DNA of 64,000 nucleotides, taken from contig JBDSMH010000099.1 of the NCBI GenBank assembly GCA_039915945.1, positions 20,110-84,109 on the forward strand, in the 5' to 3' direction. A program made the translations under genes and the position numbers. Of this stretch, positions 26,415 through 35,688 are shown piece after piece. This DNA comes from DATLFA01 sp039915945 (GTDB lineage: Bacteria; Actinomycetota; Acidimicrobiia; Acidimicrobiales; WLNW01). The notes below the pieces were generated by a model. That model was not told the DNA's origin and made no database searches. It saw only the letters and a list, made by a program, of their open reading frames with translations. How positions within the stretch are numbered: position 1 is the first letter of the stretch; each line of letters starts with the position of its first letter.

Positions 26415-27515
26415 CTAGCAGCGGCCGCCGCCAGGCGCGAGGGACGCCAGATCGGCCAGGGCTCGGTCGCGGGCCGCGCCGCCGATGAGTTGCGGGCGCC
26501 CTTGGGCATCGATCACCGCCGGCGAGAAGTCATGGCCCACGACCTTGCCCTGTCGATCGATGCCGACGGTCAACACGCCGGTCTTTCGTTGGTCTTCGGT
26601 CGTGGGATAGAAGACGAAGTTGCCGTTCGAATACATTGCCAGCCGACCGTCGCGGGCGACCACTGCTTGCAATACGTGCGGATGATTGCCGACCACGATG
26701 GTGGCGCCGGCCGCGAACAGCGCGTCGAAGAACGCTTTGTCGGACGCCGTGGGACAATTGTCGCGCTCGACGCCCGTATGCACCATCACCACGACGGCGT
26801 CGGCGATCTCGCGTGCCTTGCGCACCACGTTCGCGGCGAACTTGGCGTTGCGCCCATCGGACTGTCCGGCTGACGTCGGCCCGGCGAGCGCCGCATCGAA
26901 CGGCAGGTTGCGATCGAATCCGAGGAAGCCGACGCGTACGCCGCGCACGTCGACGACCTTCGCGGTGTAGGTGTCGTCGCTGTTGCGTCCCGCCCCGACG
27001 GTGACGAGCCCCGCCGAGCGCGCTCGGTCGAGGGTGTCCACCAAACCGGCGGTGCCATAGTCGGTCGAGTGGTTGTTGCCCAGATTGACGACGTCCACGC
27101 CGCCTGCCGCGAGCGCGGTGAGCAAACCCGGTGGCGCGTTGAAGATGAACTCGTGCTCGAGGGCCGCGCCGACGTTCGTCACCGCGGTTTCGAGGTTGAC
27201 CATCACGATGTCCGCGTCGGCGAATGCATTTCGTACCCCGTCGAGTGGGTTCTCACCGCGGTCGAGGAGTTGACGTATTGGCGGTTCGCCGTGCACGTCG
27301 CCACCGAACGCGATGCGGATCGGTGCCTTGGCAACCGTGGCCGACCGTACGACCGCGACGCGCAGTGCCGCGGGTTCCTGCGCGGCGATGACCGCATTGC
27401 CTTCCTCGACGACGGGAGCGAGGGAATCATCCTCACGGGGGCCGAGCGTCGCGCGTGCTCCGGTCGCGCAGCTCGCCGCGAGCAGCGCGCACGCGACCGC
27501 GGCGAGGCGTCTCAT
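26415..27515 (-). CDS. CapA family lipoprotein (poly-gamma-glutamate synthesis-like metallophosphatase fold)
   Basis: A 366-residue protein starting with a lipoprotein signal MRRLAAVACALLAASC (lipobox LAAS-Cys16), so probably anchored on the outer face of the membrane. The CapA motifs FGGDVHGE, VNLETAVT, NLGNNHSTDYG, VMVHTGVE and VVGNHPHVLQ are present. No capB/capC homologs lie nearby, so capsule or PGA synthesis is not supported; it may be a stand-alone cell-envelope phosphoesterase. The 3' end is convergent with the TauD gene. Confidence 0.88.
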   Translation of the reverse strand: MRRLAAVACALLAASCATGARATLGPREDDSLAPVVEEGNAVIAAQEPAALRVAVVRSATVAKAPIRIAFGGDVHGEPPIRQLLDRGENPLDGVRNAFADADIVMVNLETAVTNVGAALEHEFIFNAPPGLLTALAAGGVDVVNLGNNHSTDYGTAGLVDTLDRARSAGLVTVGAGRNSDDTYTAKVVDVRGVRVGFLGFDRNLPFDAALAGPTSAGQSDGRNAKFAANVVRKAREIADAVVVMVHTGVERDNCPTASDKAFFDALFAAGATIVVGNHPHVLQAVVARDGRLAMYSNGNFVFYPTTEDQRKTGVLTVGIDRQGKVVGHDFSPAVIDAQGRPQLIGGAARDRALADLASLAPGGGRC

Positions 27516-27581
27516 GCTCACTGAGCCTACGGCTGTGTCGGCGGAAGGTGCTAAAACCAGTTGTCTAGCAAGGGGGCCGCA

Positions 27582-28886
27582 ATGGCATGGGATTTCTCGA
27601 CCGAACCCGAGTTCCAGGCGCAACTCGACTGGATGCGCGAGTTCGTCATCAGCGAGATCGAGCCCATCGAGTTGTTCTTCGATGACATGACGGCGGGCAA
27701 CTGGCGCAAGCTCACGGCACCACTGAAAGAAGAAGTGAAGAAGCGCGGCCTCTGGGCCTGCCACCTCGACCCCGAACTCGGTGGTCAGGGATACGGCCAG
27801 GTGAAGTTGGCGTTGATGCACGAGATTCTCGGCCGCTCCAGCCCGGCACCCAACATCTTCGGCAACCAGGCGCCCGACTCGGGCAACAGCGAGCTCATCG
27901 CGATCGGCGCCACCCCCGAGCAACGCGAAAAGTGGCTCGAGCCGCTACTGCGCGGTGAGATGACGTCGAGCTTTTCGATGACCGAACCGCACTACTCCGG
28001 TAGCGATCCCACGATGATCAAGACGTTCGCCGTTCGTGACGGCGACGAGTACGTGATCAATGGGCACAAATGGTTCGCATCCAACGCGGCCGTTGCCGAC
28101 TTCATCTTGATGATGGTCGTCACCAACCCCGACAACCCGCCCCACAAGGCGGCCTCGATGATCATCATCCCCAAGGGCACACCGGGCCTCAACATCGCCC
28201 GCAACGTCTACAACATGCACCATCCGTACCCCGGCCACTTCCGCGCCGGCGGTCACGCCGAGATCTTCCTCGAGAACTGTCGCGTGCCGGTGGCCAATCG
28301 CATCGGTGGCGAAGGTGACGGTTTCGTCCTTGCGCAAAAGCGCCTCAACGGTGGCCGCATCCACCACGCGATGCGATGGGTGGGCCAATGCAATCGTGCG
28401 TTCGAGATGATGTGTGAACGCGCGGTGTCACGCACGACCAAGGGTCAGTTGCTCGGCCAAAAGCAGATGATCCAGGAGATGATCGCGGACTCGGCAGTCG
28501 AGATCCGGGCACTGCGCCTACTGGCGTTGCACTCCGCGTGGGTGTGGGACACGCAGGGCGCGTCGCGTGCGCGCATGGAGATCGCCCAACTCAAGTTCTG
28601 GGGCGCCAAGGTGCTGCAGGAGGTCGTCGACCGTGCGATACAGGTGCACGGTGCGCTCGGATGGACAACCGATCTGCCGCTGGCGCGCATGTTCGTGCTC
28701 GCGCGGCAGATGCGCATCGCCGATGGTGCTGACGAGGTGCACAAGGCATTTGTGGCGGAGCGCTCGATGAAGGCGTTCACGCCGGTCGAGGGATGGCCGA
28801 GCGAACACATCCCGACACGCCGCGCCGAATATCGAGAGCGCTTCGTCGAGTACCTCGACAACGAAGTGCTCAACGACGTGCACTGA
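27582..28886 (+). CDS. Acyl-CoA dehydrogenase
   Basis: A 434-residue ACAD. Segments: LWACHLDPELGGQGYGQVK, the flavin-binding FSMTEPHYSGSDP, GHKWFASNAAVADF, GGRIHHAMRWVGQC, and the C-terminal VHGALGWTTDLPLARMF ... GADEVHK. The final pattern resembles the ACAD10/11-type group rather than the short-chain enzymes. It dehydrogenates an acyl-CoA, passing electrons to ETF. AAGGGGG precedes the ATG. Followed after 7 bp by the DUF1214 gene. Confidence 0.92.
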   Translation: MAWDFSTEPEFQAQLDWMREFVISEIEPIELFFDDMTAGNWRKLTAPLKEEVKKRGLWACHLDPELGGQGYGQVKLALMHEILGRSSPAPNIFGNQAPDSGNSELIAIGATPEQREKWLEPLLRGEMTSSFSMTEPHYSGSDPTMIKTFAVRDGDEYVINGHKWFASNAAVADFILMMVVTNPDNPPHKAASMIIIPKGTPGLNIARNVYNMHHPYPGHFRAGGHAEIFLENCRVPVANRIGGEGDGFVLAQKRLNGGRIHHAMRWVGQCNRAFEMMCERAVSRTTKGQLLGQKQMIQEMIADSAVEIRALRLLALHSAWVWDTQGASRARMEIAQLKFWGAKVLQEVVDRAIQVHGALGWTTDLPLARMFVLARQMRIADGADEVHKAFVAERSMKAFTPVEGWPSEHIPTRRAEYRERFVEYLDNEVLNDVH

Positions 28887-28893
28887 AGTCGTC

Positions 28894-30063
28894 ATGCTCG
28901 ACGAAGCCTGGCGCAGACTCTCTGAGAACATCGCCGAACTCGGCCGGGTATTGCCCGACCCACCGTTCCCGCAGAACGAACGCGATTCGACGGACGGCTA
29001 CCGGTACCTCACTCGTTTGATGGTGATCGGACTGCAGTGGGCGGTCGAATTCGCCGACCCCGACTTTCCTGCCTTCTATCGCCACGACGACGACGTCACG
29101 AAGTGGGGTGGCCCCAACGTCGACAACACCTACCTGCGGGCGCGGGTCAGGGGCGACAACTCGTACCGCATCGTGGGCCGCTGCGGTACCTCGCACGGAT
29201 TCCTGATCTCGGCCCTGCAGGGCGACATGCAACTCGAAGAGTACGGCGTGTACGACGAGATCTGGGATGATCAACTCGTCGCCGACGACGACGGCGCGTT
29301 CGAGTTGCTCGTGAGCGCCGAGAGGCCGCCTCGTCACGAGGGCAATTGGCTACGGCTGCACCCCGACACCGGCAACATCACGGTGCGGGCGTACTACAAC
29401 GATTGGTCGAGCGACACGCCGCCCGCGATGCGCATCGAACGCATCGGTGGCGAGGGTCTTTCGCCGCCCCCATTGACGCCCGCGGAGATGGCCCGGCGCA
29501 TCGACGAGGCGAGTGATTGGATCGTCAAGTCGTTCCACTATTGGAATCGCTATGTCGATACTGCTCACCGCAAGGTCGGTGCCAACGTGCTCATTGCACC
29601 GGGCGCGGCGCAAGGCGGGGCCAAGGACATTGCGTATGGGTTCGGGTTCTTTCGCCTGGACGACGACGAGGCGTATGTCATCGAGGGCGCTCCACCCGAT
29701 GCGTGGTTCTGGAACATCATGCTCTACAACCTCGGCTGGATGGAGTCCCTCGACTTCGCCAATCGCGTCACGAGCCTCAATGGGCACCAGATGCAGATCG
29801 ACGACGACGGTCGCTACCGCGTCGTCATCGCGCATCGGGACCCTGGCGTTTCCAACTGGCTCGACACGACCGGGTTGCGCGAGGGGATGATCGCCACGCG
29901 CTACATCCGCACGGCAGACGTGCCGCCACAGACCGGGCAATTGGTCAAATTCGACAAGCTCCGCGACGCGTTGTCACCTACGGTGCCGGCGATGTCCGTC
30001 GACCAACGGCGCGCGCAGATCGCGATCCGCCAGGCGCACGTCGCCACCCGCTTCCGCCACTGA
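28894..30063 (+). CDS. DUF1214 domain-containing protein
   Basis: A 389-residue soluble-looking protein. The C-terminal half has the DUF1214 landmarks DEAYVIEGAPPDAWFWNIMLYN and GVSNWLDTTGLREGMIATRYI (as two segments). No catalytic residues are assigned for this family. Directly behind the acyl-CoA dehydrogenase and likely co-transcribed; often found in lipid/steroid catabolic neighbourhoods, so a role there is plausible but unproven. Confidence 0.8.
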   Translation: MLDEAWRRLSENIAELGRVLPDPPFPQNERDSTDGYRYLTRLMVIGLQWAVEFADPDFPAFYRHDDDVTKWGGPNVDNTYLRARVRGDNSYRIVGRCGTSHGFLISALQGDMQLEEYGVYDEIWDDQLVADDDGAFELLVSAERPPRHEGNWLRLHPDTGNITVRAYYNDWSSDTPPAMRIERIGGEGLSPPPLTPAEMARRIDEASDWIVKSFHYWNRYVDTAHRKVGANVLIAPGAAQGGAKDIAYGFGFFRLDDDEAYVIEGAPPDAWFWNIMLYNLGWMESLDFANRVTSLNGHQMQIDDDGRYRVVIAHRDPGVSNWLDTTGLREGMIATRYIRTADVPPQTGQLVKFDKLRDALSPTVPAMSVDQRRAQIAIRQAHVATRFRH

Positions 30064-30076
30064 ACTGCGCTCGGCA

Positions 30077-31255
30077 TCACCGCGCGGGTGCGACCACGCG
30101 CCGAGTGAGGATCGTGTTCACGAAGGCGCATGCCGCGAGGCACGCCGCCGCGACGAACGCACCGCGGTAGTTCACCGTCGTGGCGACGTAGCCGAGCAGT
30201 GCACCGCCACCGCTGATGGCGATGTCGTTGTAGACGGTGAGCGAACCGATCGCCAGCGCGCGCTCGGAATCGTCAACACGATCGACGGTCATCGCGAGGA
30301 AGCTCGCGAACAGATAGGCGTTGCCCACGCCGTTCAACGCCGCCGCGGTGAAGATGCCCGCCGGCTTTGCCCATAGCGCTAACGTCAGCGCGGCGGAGAC
30401 GATGAACAGCAACGAGACTGCGGCGACGAGGCGTCGCTCGAATCGATCGATGAAACGTGCTGCGAAGACTCGCACGACGAGGTTGGTTACCGAGTTCAAC
30501 GTGAGTGCGATCCCAACGCGTTCGAGGCCCACTTCGTCGGCATAGTCGGGGAGGAATCCGACGAACGTGACGTAGCTGAGGCCACCCAACAGCAGCGAGA
30601 GCCCCATGCGCCGCGCCGCAGGATGGAACAAGCTCGCCCAGATAGCAGGGCGCGCCGTTGGAGCGTGGACCGGTCGTGTGTCGGGCATGAAGAGCATCGA
30701 GACCGCAGGCGCGACGGCGATCACGGCGCACAGGGTGAACGTGCGGGCGAAATGGTGACCGTCGAGTATGGCGAGGCCGACGGGAGGGCCTATGGCAAAG
30801 CCGATGAGCGTCGACGATGAGAAGAGCCCGAAGCCCTGGACCCGTCGATCGGGCGGTGACAGGTCGGTCGCGATCGCCGCCATCGCGACGAACAACATGC
30901 CGCCACCGAGTCCGCCGAGGATTCGCACCGTGATGAGTGCCGGAATGTCGCCGTGCGTGCCGGCGACGGGATACAGCGCCACCATCGCCGCCCAGAACAG
31001 CGACCCCACCGCAGTGACCGCGCGGCGACCGACGCGATCGGCGAACATGCCCCCGAGCGGGCGCGCGATCATCGCGCCGATTGCGAAGCTGCCCACGGTG
31101 AAGCCGATGTCGAACTTGCTCCCACCGAGCTCGTTCTTGATGTATTTGGGCAGTACCGGGAACAGCATCCCTTGCGCGATGAAGTAGACGACGCTGCCCG
31201 CCACGAGCACCCAGAACGACGCCGCCAGTCGCTGGCGCGGCATCGTCTCGCTCAT
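30077..31255 (-). CDS. MFS transporter
   Basis: A 392-residue protein with about 12 hydrophobic segments. The A-motif GGMFADRVGRR follows TM2 and a related repeat is in the second half (ARFIDRFERR). An N-terminal MSETMPRQR cytosolic start at 31255 is placed just downstream of the SCO6745 stop (31266). A probable small-molecule exporter or importer. Confidence 0.9.
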   Translation of the reverse strand: MSETMPRQRLAASFWVLVAGSVVYFIAQGMLFPVLPKYIKNELGGSKFDIGFTVGSFAIGAMIARPLGGMFADRVGRRAVTAVGSLFWAAMVALYPVAGTHGDIPALITVRILGGLGGGMLFVAMAAIATDLSPPDRRVQGFGLFSSSTLIGFAIGPPVGLAILDGHHFARTFTLCAVIAVAPAVSMLFMPDTRPVHAPTARPAIWASLFHPAARRMGLSLLLGGLSYVTFVGFLPDYADEVGLERVGIALTLNSVTNLVVRVFAARFIDRFERRLVAAVSLLFIVSAALTLALWAKPAGIFTAAALNGVGNAYLFASFLAMTVDRVDDSERALAIGSLTVYNDIAISGGGALLGYVATTVNYRGAFVAAACLAACAFVNTILTRRVVAPAR

Positions 31256-31265
31256 GTAGGTCGTG

Positions 31266-32003
31266 CTACTTGGTCGCGTGCTCGAGTATGCGACCGAGGC
31301 CCGCAACGAACTCGTCTCGCTCGGCGTCGGTCAAGTGAGCGAAATCGACGGCCGAGAGTTGATCGGTTCGTGCTTCGGCCGCGGCGCGCCGCGCCGACAG
31401 TGGCGCCGCGTCGGGGAAAGGCTCGGGCCAGCCGAACATCTTGGCGTTGGCCGCGCCGCCGGGGCCGGCGATGATGGCTTCGAGCGGAGTGAGCCCCTCG
31501 GCATGGATACAGACGCCGTGGCGCGCCATGCGTAATTCACGGAGCGTCTGCAACAACTGCTGGGAGCGGCCCGGGACGTCGGTCGCTCGCGGTAGGGCGC
31601 GCCATCCGGCGGCTATCGGCGCGTTGATCATCGAGGCCTGTGCAAGCACCACTTCGGCGAGCGCGACGAAACCGTCGAGGTCGGGCACGGCGGCGAGGTG
31701 CGTGCGGCCGTGCGATTGGCAGATGTCGTTGTACAGCGCTGCGCCCTTGTCGGGCGATGCAATGGCAACTGCCGCCGTCCACGCCTCGGCGAGCTTGTCG
31801 GGGTTGATGAAGACCGCACTGGCGGCGACGACATCGGCGGCTACCTCACCGAGGACGCCGAAGCGACCCAACACGTAGAACTCGAAGCCGGGCTGAAAGC
31901 CGAGTTCGGCACCGCGCGCGAACGTCGCCCGGTTGAGCATGAAACGCCCGCCGAGATCGCTGACCGGGCCTCGTGCGGCGTGTGCGGCGGCGAGCGCGTC
32001 CAT
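31266..32003 (-). CDS. SCO6745 family protein
   Basis: A 245-residue actinobacterial conserved protein. Recognised by LGGRFMLNRATFARGAELGF, FYVLGRFGVLGEV, a helix YNDICQSHGRTHL, AGWRALP, LRELRMARHGV and the C-terminal FGWPEPFP. Mostly helical; no biochemical role known to me. GGGGGAACAGGGG lies upstream of the ATG. Overlaps no neighbour; operon with the MFS gene (10-bp gap). Confidence 0.85.
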   Translation of the reverse strand: MDALAAAHAARGPVSDLGGRFMLNRATFARGAELGFQPGFEFYVLGRFGVLGEVAADVVAASAVFINPDKLAEAWTAAVAIASPDKGAALYNDICQSHGRTHLAAVPDLDGFVALAEVVLAQASMINAPIAAGWRALPRATDVPGRSQQLLQTLRELRMARHGVCIHAEGLTPLEAIIAGPGGAANAKMFGWPEPFPDAAPLSARRAAAEARTDQLSAVDFAHLTDAERDEFVAGLGRILEHATK

Positions 32004-32066
32004 GGTTCCCCTGTTCCCCCTAGACCGTAACCCCAGAATCGACTGGACTGTACCCGCTCGGCTATC

Positions 32067-32876
32067 TCAGCGACTCACGCACCAGATCGCGATTGCTGCC
32101 GCGGCTGCGATGTTGAGCGAGTCGACGCCGTCGCGCATCGGGATACGCACCTGGTGTTCACAGTGCGCGAGCGTCGCCTCGGTCAACCCCGGACCTTCCG
32201 CGCCGAACAGCAACGCCACGCGCGCGTTGGCGCCGAGGTGCAGCTGATCAATGGGCAACGCGCCTGGTTCGGGAGTGAGCGCGACGAGCTCGAAGCCACG
32301 GTCGTGCAAGAGCGCGAGACCGTCGGGAAACGGGCCGAGTCGCGCGTACGGCAGCTTGAACACTTCGCCCATCGCGACGCGCGAGGCGCGGCGATAGAGC
32401 GGGTCGCAACAAAAGGCGTCGAGCAGCATGGCATCGATCCCGAGCGCCGCCGCGCTGCGCGCGATGATGCCGAGGTTGGTGGGATTGTTGACACCTTCGA
32501 GCACGATGATGCGCCGTGCGTTGTCGAGCACGGTGGGTGCGTCCAACTCGGGCCGGCGCACGAAACAAGCCAGCATGCCCCGATGCAACGCGTAGCCCGT
32601 GATGCGCACGAGCACCGGCGGCGTTGCCGCATAGACGGTGACCGTGTCGTCGACGGTGAAAGGGAAGGGTGCGCTTCGTTTGGCGTCGACCAGTATCGCG
32701 GTCAACTGGTAGCCCGCCCGTAGCGCGCGTTCGACGACGAGATCGCCCTCGCAGATGAATACGCCGGCCATGTCGCCGCCGGGTTGCTCGCGCCGCTTGC
32801 GCAACTCATGGTCGCGGAGGCCGACGAAGGGTGCGATGCGAGGGTCGTCGGGATCGGTGACGGGCGTCGTAACCAC
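32067..32876 (-). CDS. TrmH/SpoU family RNA methyltransferase
   Basis: A 269-residue SPOUT methyltransferase with an N-terminal substrate-binding region (FICEGDLVVERALRAGY) and the knotted catalytic domain: VLEGVNNPTNLGIIARSAAALG (given as two parts: VLEGVNNPTN and IIARSAAALG), FGAEGPGL, and IPMRDGVDSLNIAAAAAI-type motif 3. It should 2'-O-methylate tRNA or rRNA. GTG start at 32876. Divergent from the SRPBCC gene with hairpin repeat copy 4 in between. Confidence 0.9.
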   Translation of the reverse strand: MVTTPVTDPDDPRIAPFVGLRDHELRKRREQPGGDMAGVFICEGDLVVERALRAGYQLTAILVDAKRSAPFPFTVDDTVTVYAATPPVLVRITGYALHRGMLACFVRRPELDAPTVLDNARRIIVLEGVNNPTNLGIIARSAAALGIDAMLLDAFCCDPLYRRASRVAMGEVFKLPYARLGPFPDGLALLHDRGFELVALTPEPGALPIDQLHLGANARVALLFGAEGPGLTEATLAHCEHQVRIPMRDGVDSLNIAAAAAIAIWCVSR

Positions 32877-32888
32877 CGTCAGAAGACT

Positions 32889-32917
32889 AGGGCCCGAGCG
32901 GCCCTTCTCAGAGCGGA
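32889..32917. repeat. GC-rich hairpin repeat, copy 4
   Basis: AGGGCC / CGAGC loop / GGCCCT followed by TCTCAGAGCGGA. Here the element lies between divergent genes (32876 and 32949), so it cannot be a simple terminator. Confidence 0.65.
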
Positions 32918-32948
32918 CAAGGCAGGCCCCAACTAACCTGCGCCAGCG

Positions 32949-33383
32949 ATGCCGCCTCGCCCGTCGTACAAAACCTTCGTCGTCGAGCGCCATGTGGTCG
33001 CGCCGCGCGAGGTCGTGTGGCAGGCCCTGCTCGACTTCCTCTTCGACGTGACGCACGGCTACACCGTGCCCGGTGATCCGCCGCCGCATGGTGCCGGTGC
33101 CGAGGTGCATTTCCGGCTCGGGCAATGGGATCTCGTCGAGCGCACGATGACCCTCGAGCCTCCCTGGCGGCGGGTGTACGAGATCGCGACGGGCGCGCCG
33201 GTCAAGCTCTACCAGGCGACTACCGCGTTACGCGACGACGGCGCCGAATGCCATCTGGTGTGGTCGTATCTCGCCGAGGCGCTCGACGACGGATCGAGCG
33301 ATGAGTTCCTCGAACGGGCCAAGGCCGCGATCACCACTGCCGCCGACATGGTGGTGGCGCGCGTCGAGTCGCGTCGAGGATGA
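32949..33383 (+). CDS. SRPBCC family protein
   Basis: A 144-residue START/Bet v 1-like fold protein: VERHVVAPREVVWQALLDFLF is the usual first strand and helices, with LEPPWRRVYEI and the long C-terminal helix DEFLERAKAAITTAADMV. Probably binds a hydrophobic ligand in a cavity. Followed by SnoaL-like and quinone oxidoreductase genes on the same strand. Confidence 0.8.
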   Translation: MPPRPSYKTFVVERHVVAPREVVWQALLDFLFDVTHGYTVPGDPPPHGAGAEVHFRLGQWDLVERTMTLEPPWRRVYEIATGAPVKLYQATTALRDDGAECHLVWSYLAEALDDGSSDEFLERAKAAITTAADMVVARVESRRG

Positions 33384-33426
33384 CCCCGGCTGCGCCCATC
33401 TGCAATGATGCGCGGGGGAGGCGGCC

Positions 33427-33888
33427 TTGTCGAACGAACAAGATATCGAGAACCTGCTGTACCGCTACGGTGAGTATGTCGACCTCGCGCGATTCGACGA
33501 GCTCGCCGAACTTTTCCGCCACGGTGCGATCCGCTCCGACCGCGGCTCCGGTGACCTGCGCGGTGATGCGGTGGCGACGTTCTACCGTGCGACCAATCGG
33601 GTGCACGCCGATACGGGCACGTTGCGCACGCGCCATATCGCGAGCAACGTCATCGTCGATGTCGACGACGCCGCAAGCACGGCGACCGCGCGGTCGTACT
33701 TCGTCGTCTGCCAGCAGACCAGCGTCCTACCACTGCAGCCGATCGTGTCGGGTCGCTATCACGACACGTTCCACAGGGTCGACGGAGCGTGGTGGTTCGA
33801 CGTGCGCATGATCCTCGTCGATCTCATCGGCGACATGAGCGAGCACCTGTCATTCGACTTGCGCACCGAACGTGCGCCCAGGTTCTAG
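33427..33888 (+). CDS. Nuclear transport factor 2 / SnoaL-like protein
   Basis: A 153-residue cone-fold protein: IENLLYRYGEYVDLARFDELAELF is the canonical helix pair, and RHIASNVIVDVDDAASTATA and WWFDVRMILVDLIGDM are later strands (given separately). Could be a small hydratase, isomerase or binding protein. TTG start with GGGAGG 7-9 nt upstream. 16 bp before the quinone oxidoreductase. Confidence 0.85.
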   Translation: MSNEQDIENLLYRYGEYVDLARFDELAELFRHGAIRSDRGSGDLRGDAVATFYRATNRVHADTGTLRTRHIASNVIVDVDDAASTATARSYFVVCQQTSVLPLQPIVSGRYHDTFHRVDGAWWFDVRMILVDLIGDMSEHLSFDLRTERAPRF

Positions 33889-33904
33889 GCAAAGGCCGGG
33901 AGCG

Positions 33905-34897
33905 ATGCGGGCGATCGTGCTCGACGAAAAAGGTGGGCCCGAGGTATTGCGCGTCCGGGACGTGCCCGACCCCGTCGTCGGGTCCGAAGAAGTGCTCGTC
34001 GATGTGGTGTCCACTGCCGTCAACCGCGCCGAAGTGCTGCAGCGCATGGGGCTGTACCCGCAGCCGGCACCGCCGCCCGTGTACGAGATCCCCGGGTTGG
34101 AGTTCGCGGGACGCGTCGTCGCCATCGGTGATCGCGTGATCAGTTGGCGCGTCGGCGACTCGGTGATGGGCATCGTGAGCGGCGGCGGCTACGCCTCGCG
34201 CCTCGCGGTGCACGAACGACAAGCCATACGGGTGCCGTCGACGGTGGCGCTGGCCGACGCCGGTTCGATTCCCGAAGTCTGGATCACTGCCTTCGATGCA
34301 CTGGTCGCGCAAGGTGGGTTGTCGCCGGGCGGCGCCGTGCTCATTCACGCCGGCGGGTCGGGTGTCGGCACCGCGGCGATCCAGATCGCCAGGTCGTTCG
34401 GCGCGACCGTCATCGTCACTGCGTCCGCGAGCAAATGCGCTCGGTGCGTCGACCTCGGTGCCGATCGAGCAGTCGACTACGCGACCGACGACTTCGTAGA
34501 AGCCGCGCGCGAGGCGACCGGTGGCAGGGGTGTCGACGTCGTGCTCGACGTCATCGGCGGTGACTATGTCGACCGCAACATCGACGCGCTCGCGCTGAAG
34601 GGGGCGATCGTGCAAGTCGGCACCATGGGATCGGGCAAGGCGACGATCAATGTCGCCAAGTTGATGCCCAAGCGAGCGCGCATCGTCGGGACGGTGCTGC
34701 GAGCGCGACCGCTCGACGAGAAAATCACGATCAGCCAGCGATTCGTCCGCGAGATCGTTCCGGGTTTCGAGGCGGGACGATTCAAGACGGTGATCGATGC
34801 GCGCTTCTCGCTCGATGCGATGGCAGACGCGCACCGAATGATGGAGGCGAACGCCAACTTCGGCAAGATCGCCATCGACGTACAACCGGCTGCGTAG
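33905..34897 (+). CDS. NAD(P)H quinone oxidoreductase, zinc-free MDR family (PIG3-like)
   Basis: A 330-residue medium-chain dehydrogenase/reductase of the quinone oxidoreductase type: VNRAEVLQRMGLYPQP, PGLEFAGRVVAIG, the Rossmann IHAGGSGVGTAAIQIAR, and GADRAVDY. No zinc Cys cluster, consistent with the zinc-free QOR branch. It would reduce quinones or enones with NADPH. The C-terminus FGKIAIDV is typical. Start ATG 33905 chosen over an upstream ATG in frame for its GGGAGC. Confidence 0.9.
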   Translation: MRAIVLDEKGGPEVLRVRDVPDPVVGSEEVLVDVVSTAVNRAEVLQRMGLYPQPAPPPVYEIPGLEFAGRVVAIGDRVISWRVGDSVMGIVSGGGYASRLAVHERQAIRVPSTVALADAGSIPEVWITAFDALVAQGGLSPGGAVLIHAGGSGVGTAAIQIARSFGATVIVTASASKCARCVDLGADRAVDYATDDFVEAAREATGGRGVDVVLDVIGGDYVDRNIDALALKGAIVQVGTMGSGKATINVAKLMPKRARIVGTVLRARPLDEKITISQRFVREIVPGFEAGRFKTVIDARFSLDAMADAHRMMEANANFGKIAIDVQPAA

Positions 34898-34929
34898 AAC
34901 TGCATCCGTAGCGACCAATGGGGACCGGC

Positions 34930-35688
34930 ATGGCCAAATCGAATTTGTATCTCTACGAAGTCGTCGACGTCATCGGGCAGGGTCAGTACGACTACATGGA
35001 ACATCTCTTGCGGGACCCTGTGCAGAAGATGCCCGACATGTTCAAGCTGCAGGGTGCGTTCTTCGTGCTCGGCGCCGCGGGTGGACGGTGGCCCGAGGTC
35101 CACATCATCTGGGACGTGCCCAACGGGTGGGATGGTTGGGCGTCCAACGCCGATCGCCTCAACCTCAAGCGGCGCAAGGCGTTCTACGGCGATTGGTGGG
35201 ACACGGCGGCCAAGTGGCGTTCGGGTGGCTACGACCGGCTCTGCATCGGTGCGCCCGGTTCGCCGACCACCGACGAGATCGCCGCGGCGGGCATCAAAGG
35301 CAGCCTGTTCGTTGCCGAGATGTGGGAGGTACAACCGGGTACGCAAGCCGACTACCTCGCCGCCGTACGCGAGCAGCACGTGCCGATCATGGAGGACTAT
35401 GGCCACCGGTTGACCGGGCTGTACGAGGTCAGCAACAGCCGCAACGAAGTGATCGTGGTGTGGGCCACATCGATCGCCGCACGTACCGCGTTTCACAAGG
35501 CTCGCTACACGTCGCGGGGATGGTCTGATGGGGGCACCGTCGACGACCGCATCGCCGAGTGGGATCAGACGGCGCTGACGTGGATCACCGGCGGCAACGA
35601 ACGCCACATGACGCCGCTGCCCCGCACGGTCTACGGCCCCGACGACTGGGAAGATGCCTCACTCGAGATGTGGCTCAAGGGCAACTGA
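34930..35688 (+). CDS. NIPSNAP/Dabb-like protein
   Basis: A 252-residue protein paralogous to the one at 15315: SNLYLYEVVDVIGQGQYDYMEHL, a WPEVHIIWDVPNGWDGWA segment, KRRKAFYGDWWDTAAKW, and a second half with SLFVAEMWEVQPGTQADYLA (segments given separately). Two ferredoxin-like halves are evident. Function unassigned. ATG 34930 has GGGGACC upstream; an in-frame ATG at 34918 is less likely. Confidence 0.75.
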   Translation: MAKSNLYLYEVVDVIGQGQYDYMEHLLRDPVQKMPDMFKLQGAFFVLGAAGGRWPEVHIIWDVPNGWDGWASNADRLNLKRRKAFYGDWWDTAAKWRSGGYDRLCIGAPGSPTTDEIAAAGIKGSLFVAEMWEVQPGTQADYLAAVREQHVPIMEDYGHRLTGLYEVSNSRNEVIVVWATSIAARTAFHKARYTSRGWSDGGTVDDRIAEWDQTALTWITGGNERHMTPLPRTVYGPDDWEDASLEMWLKGN

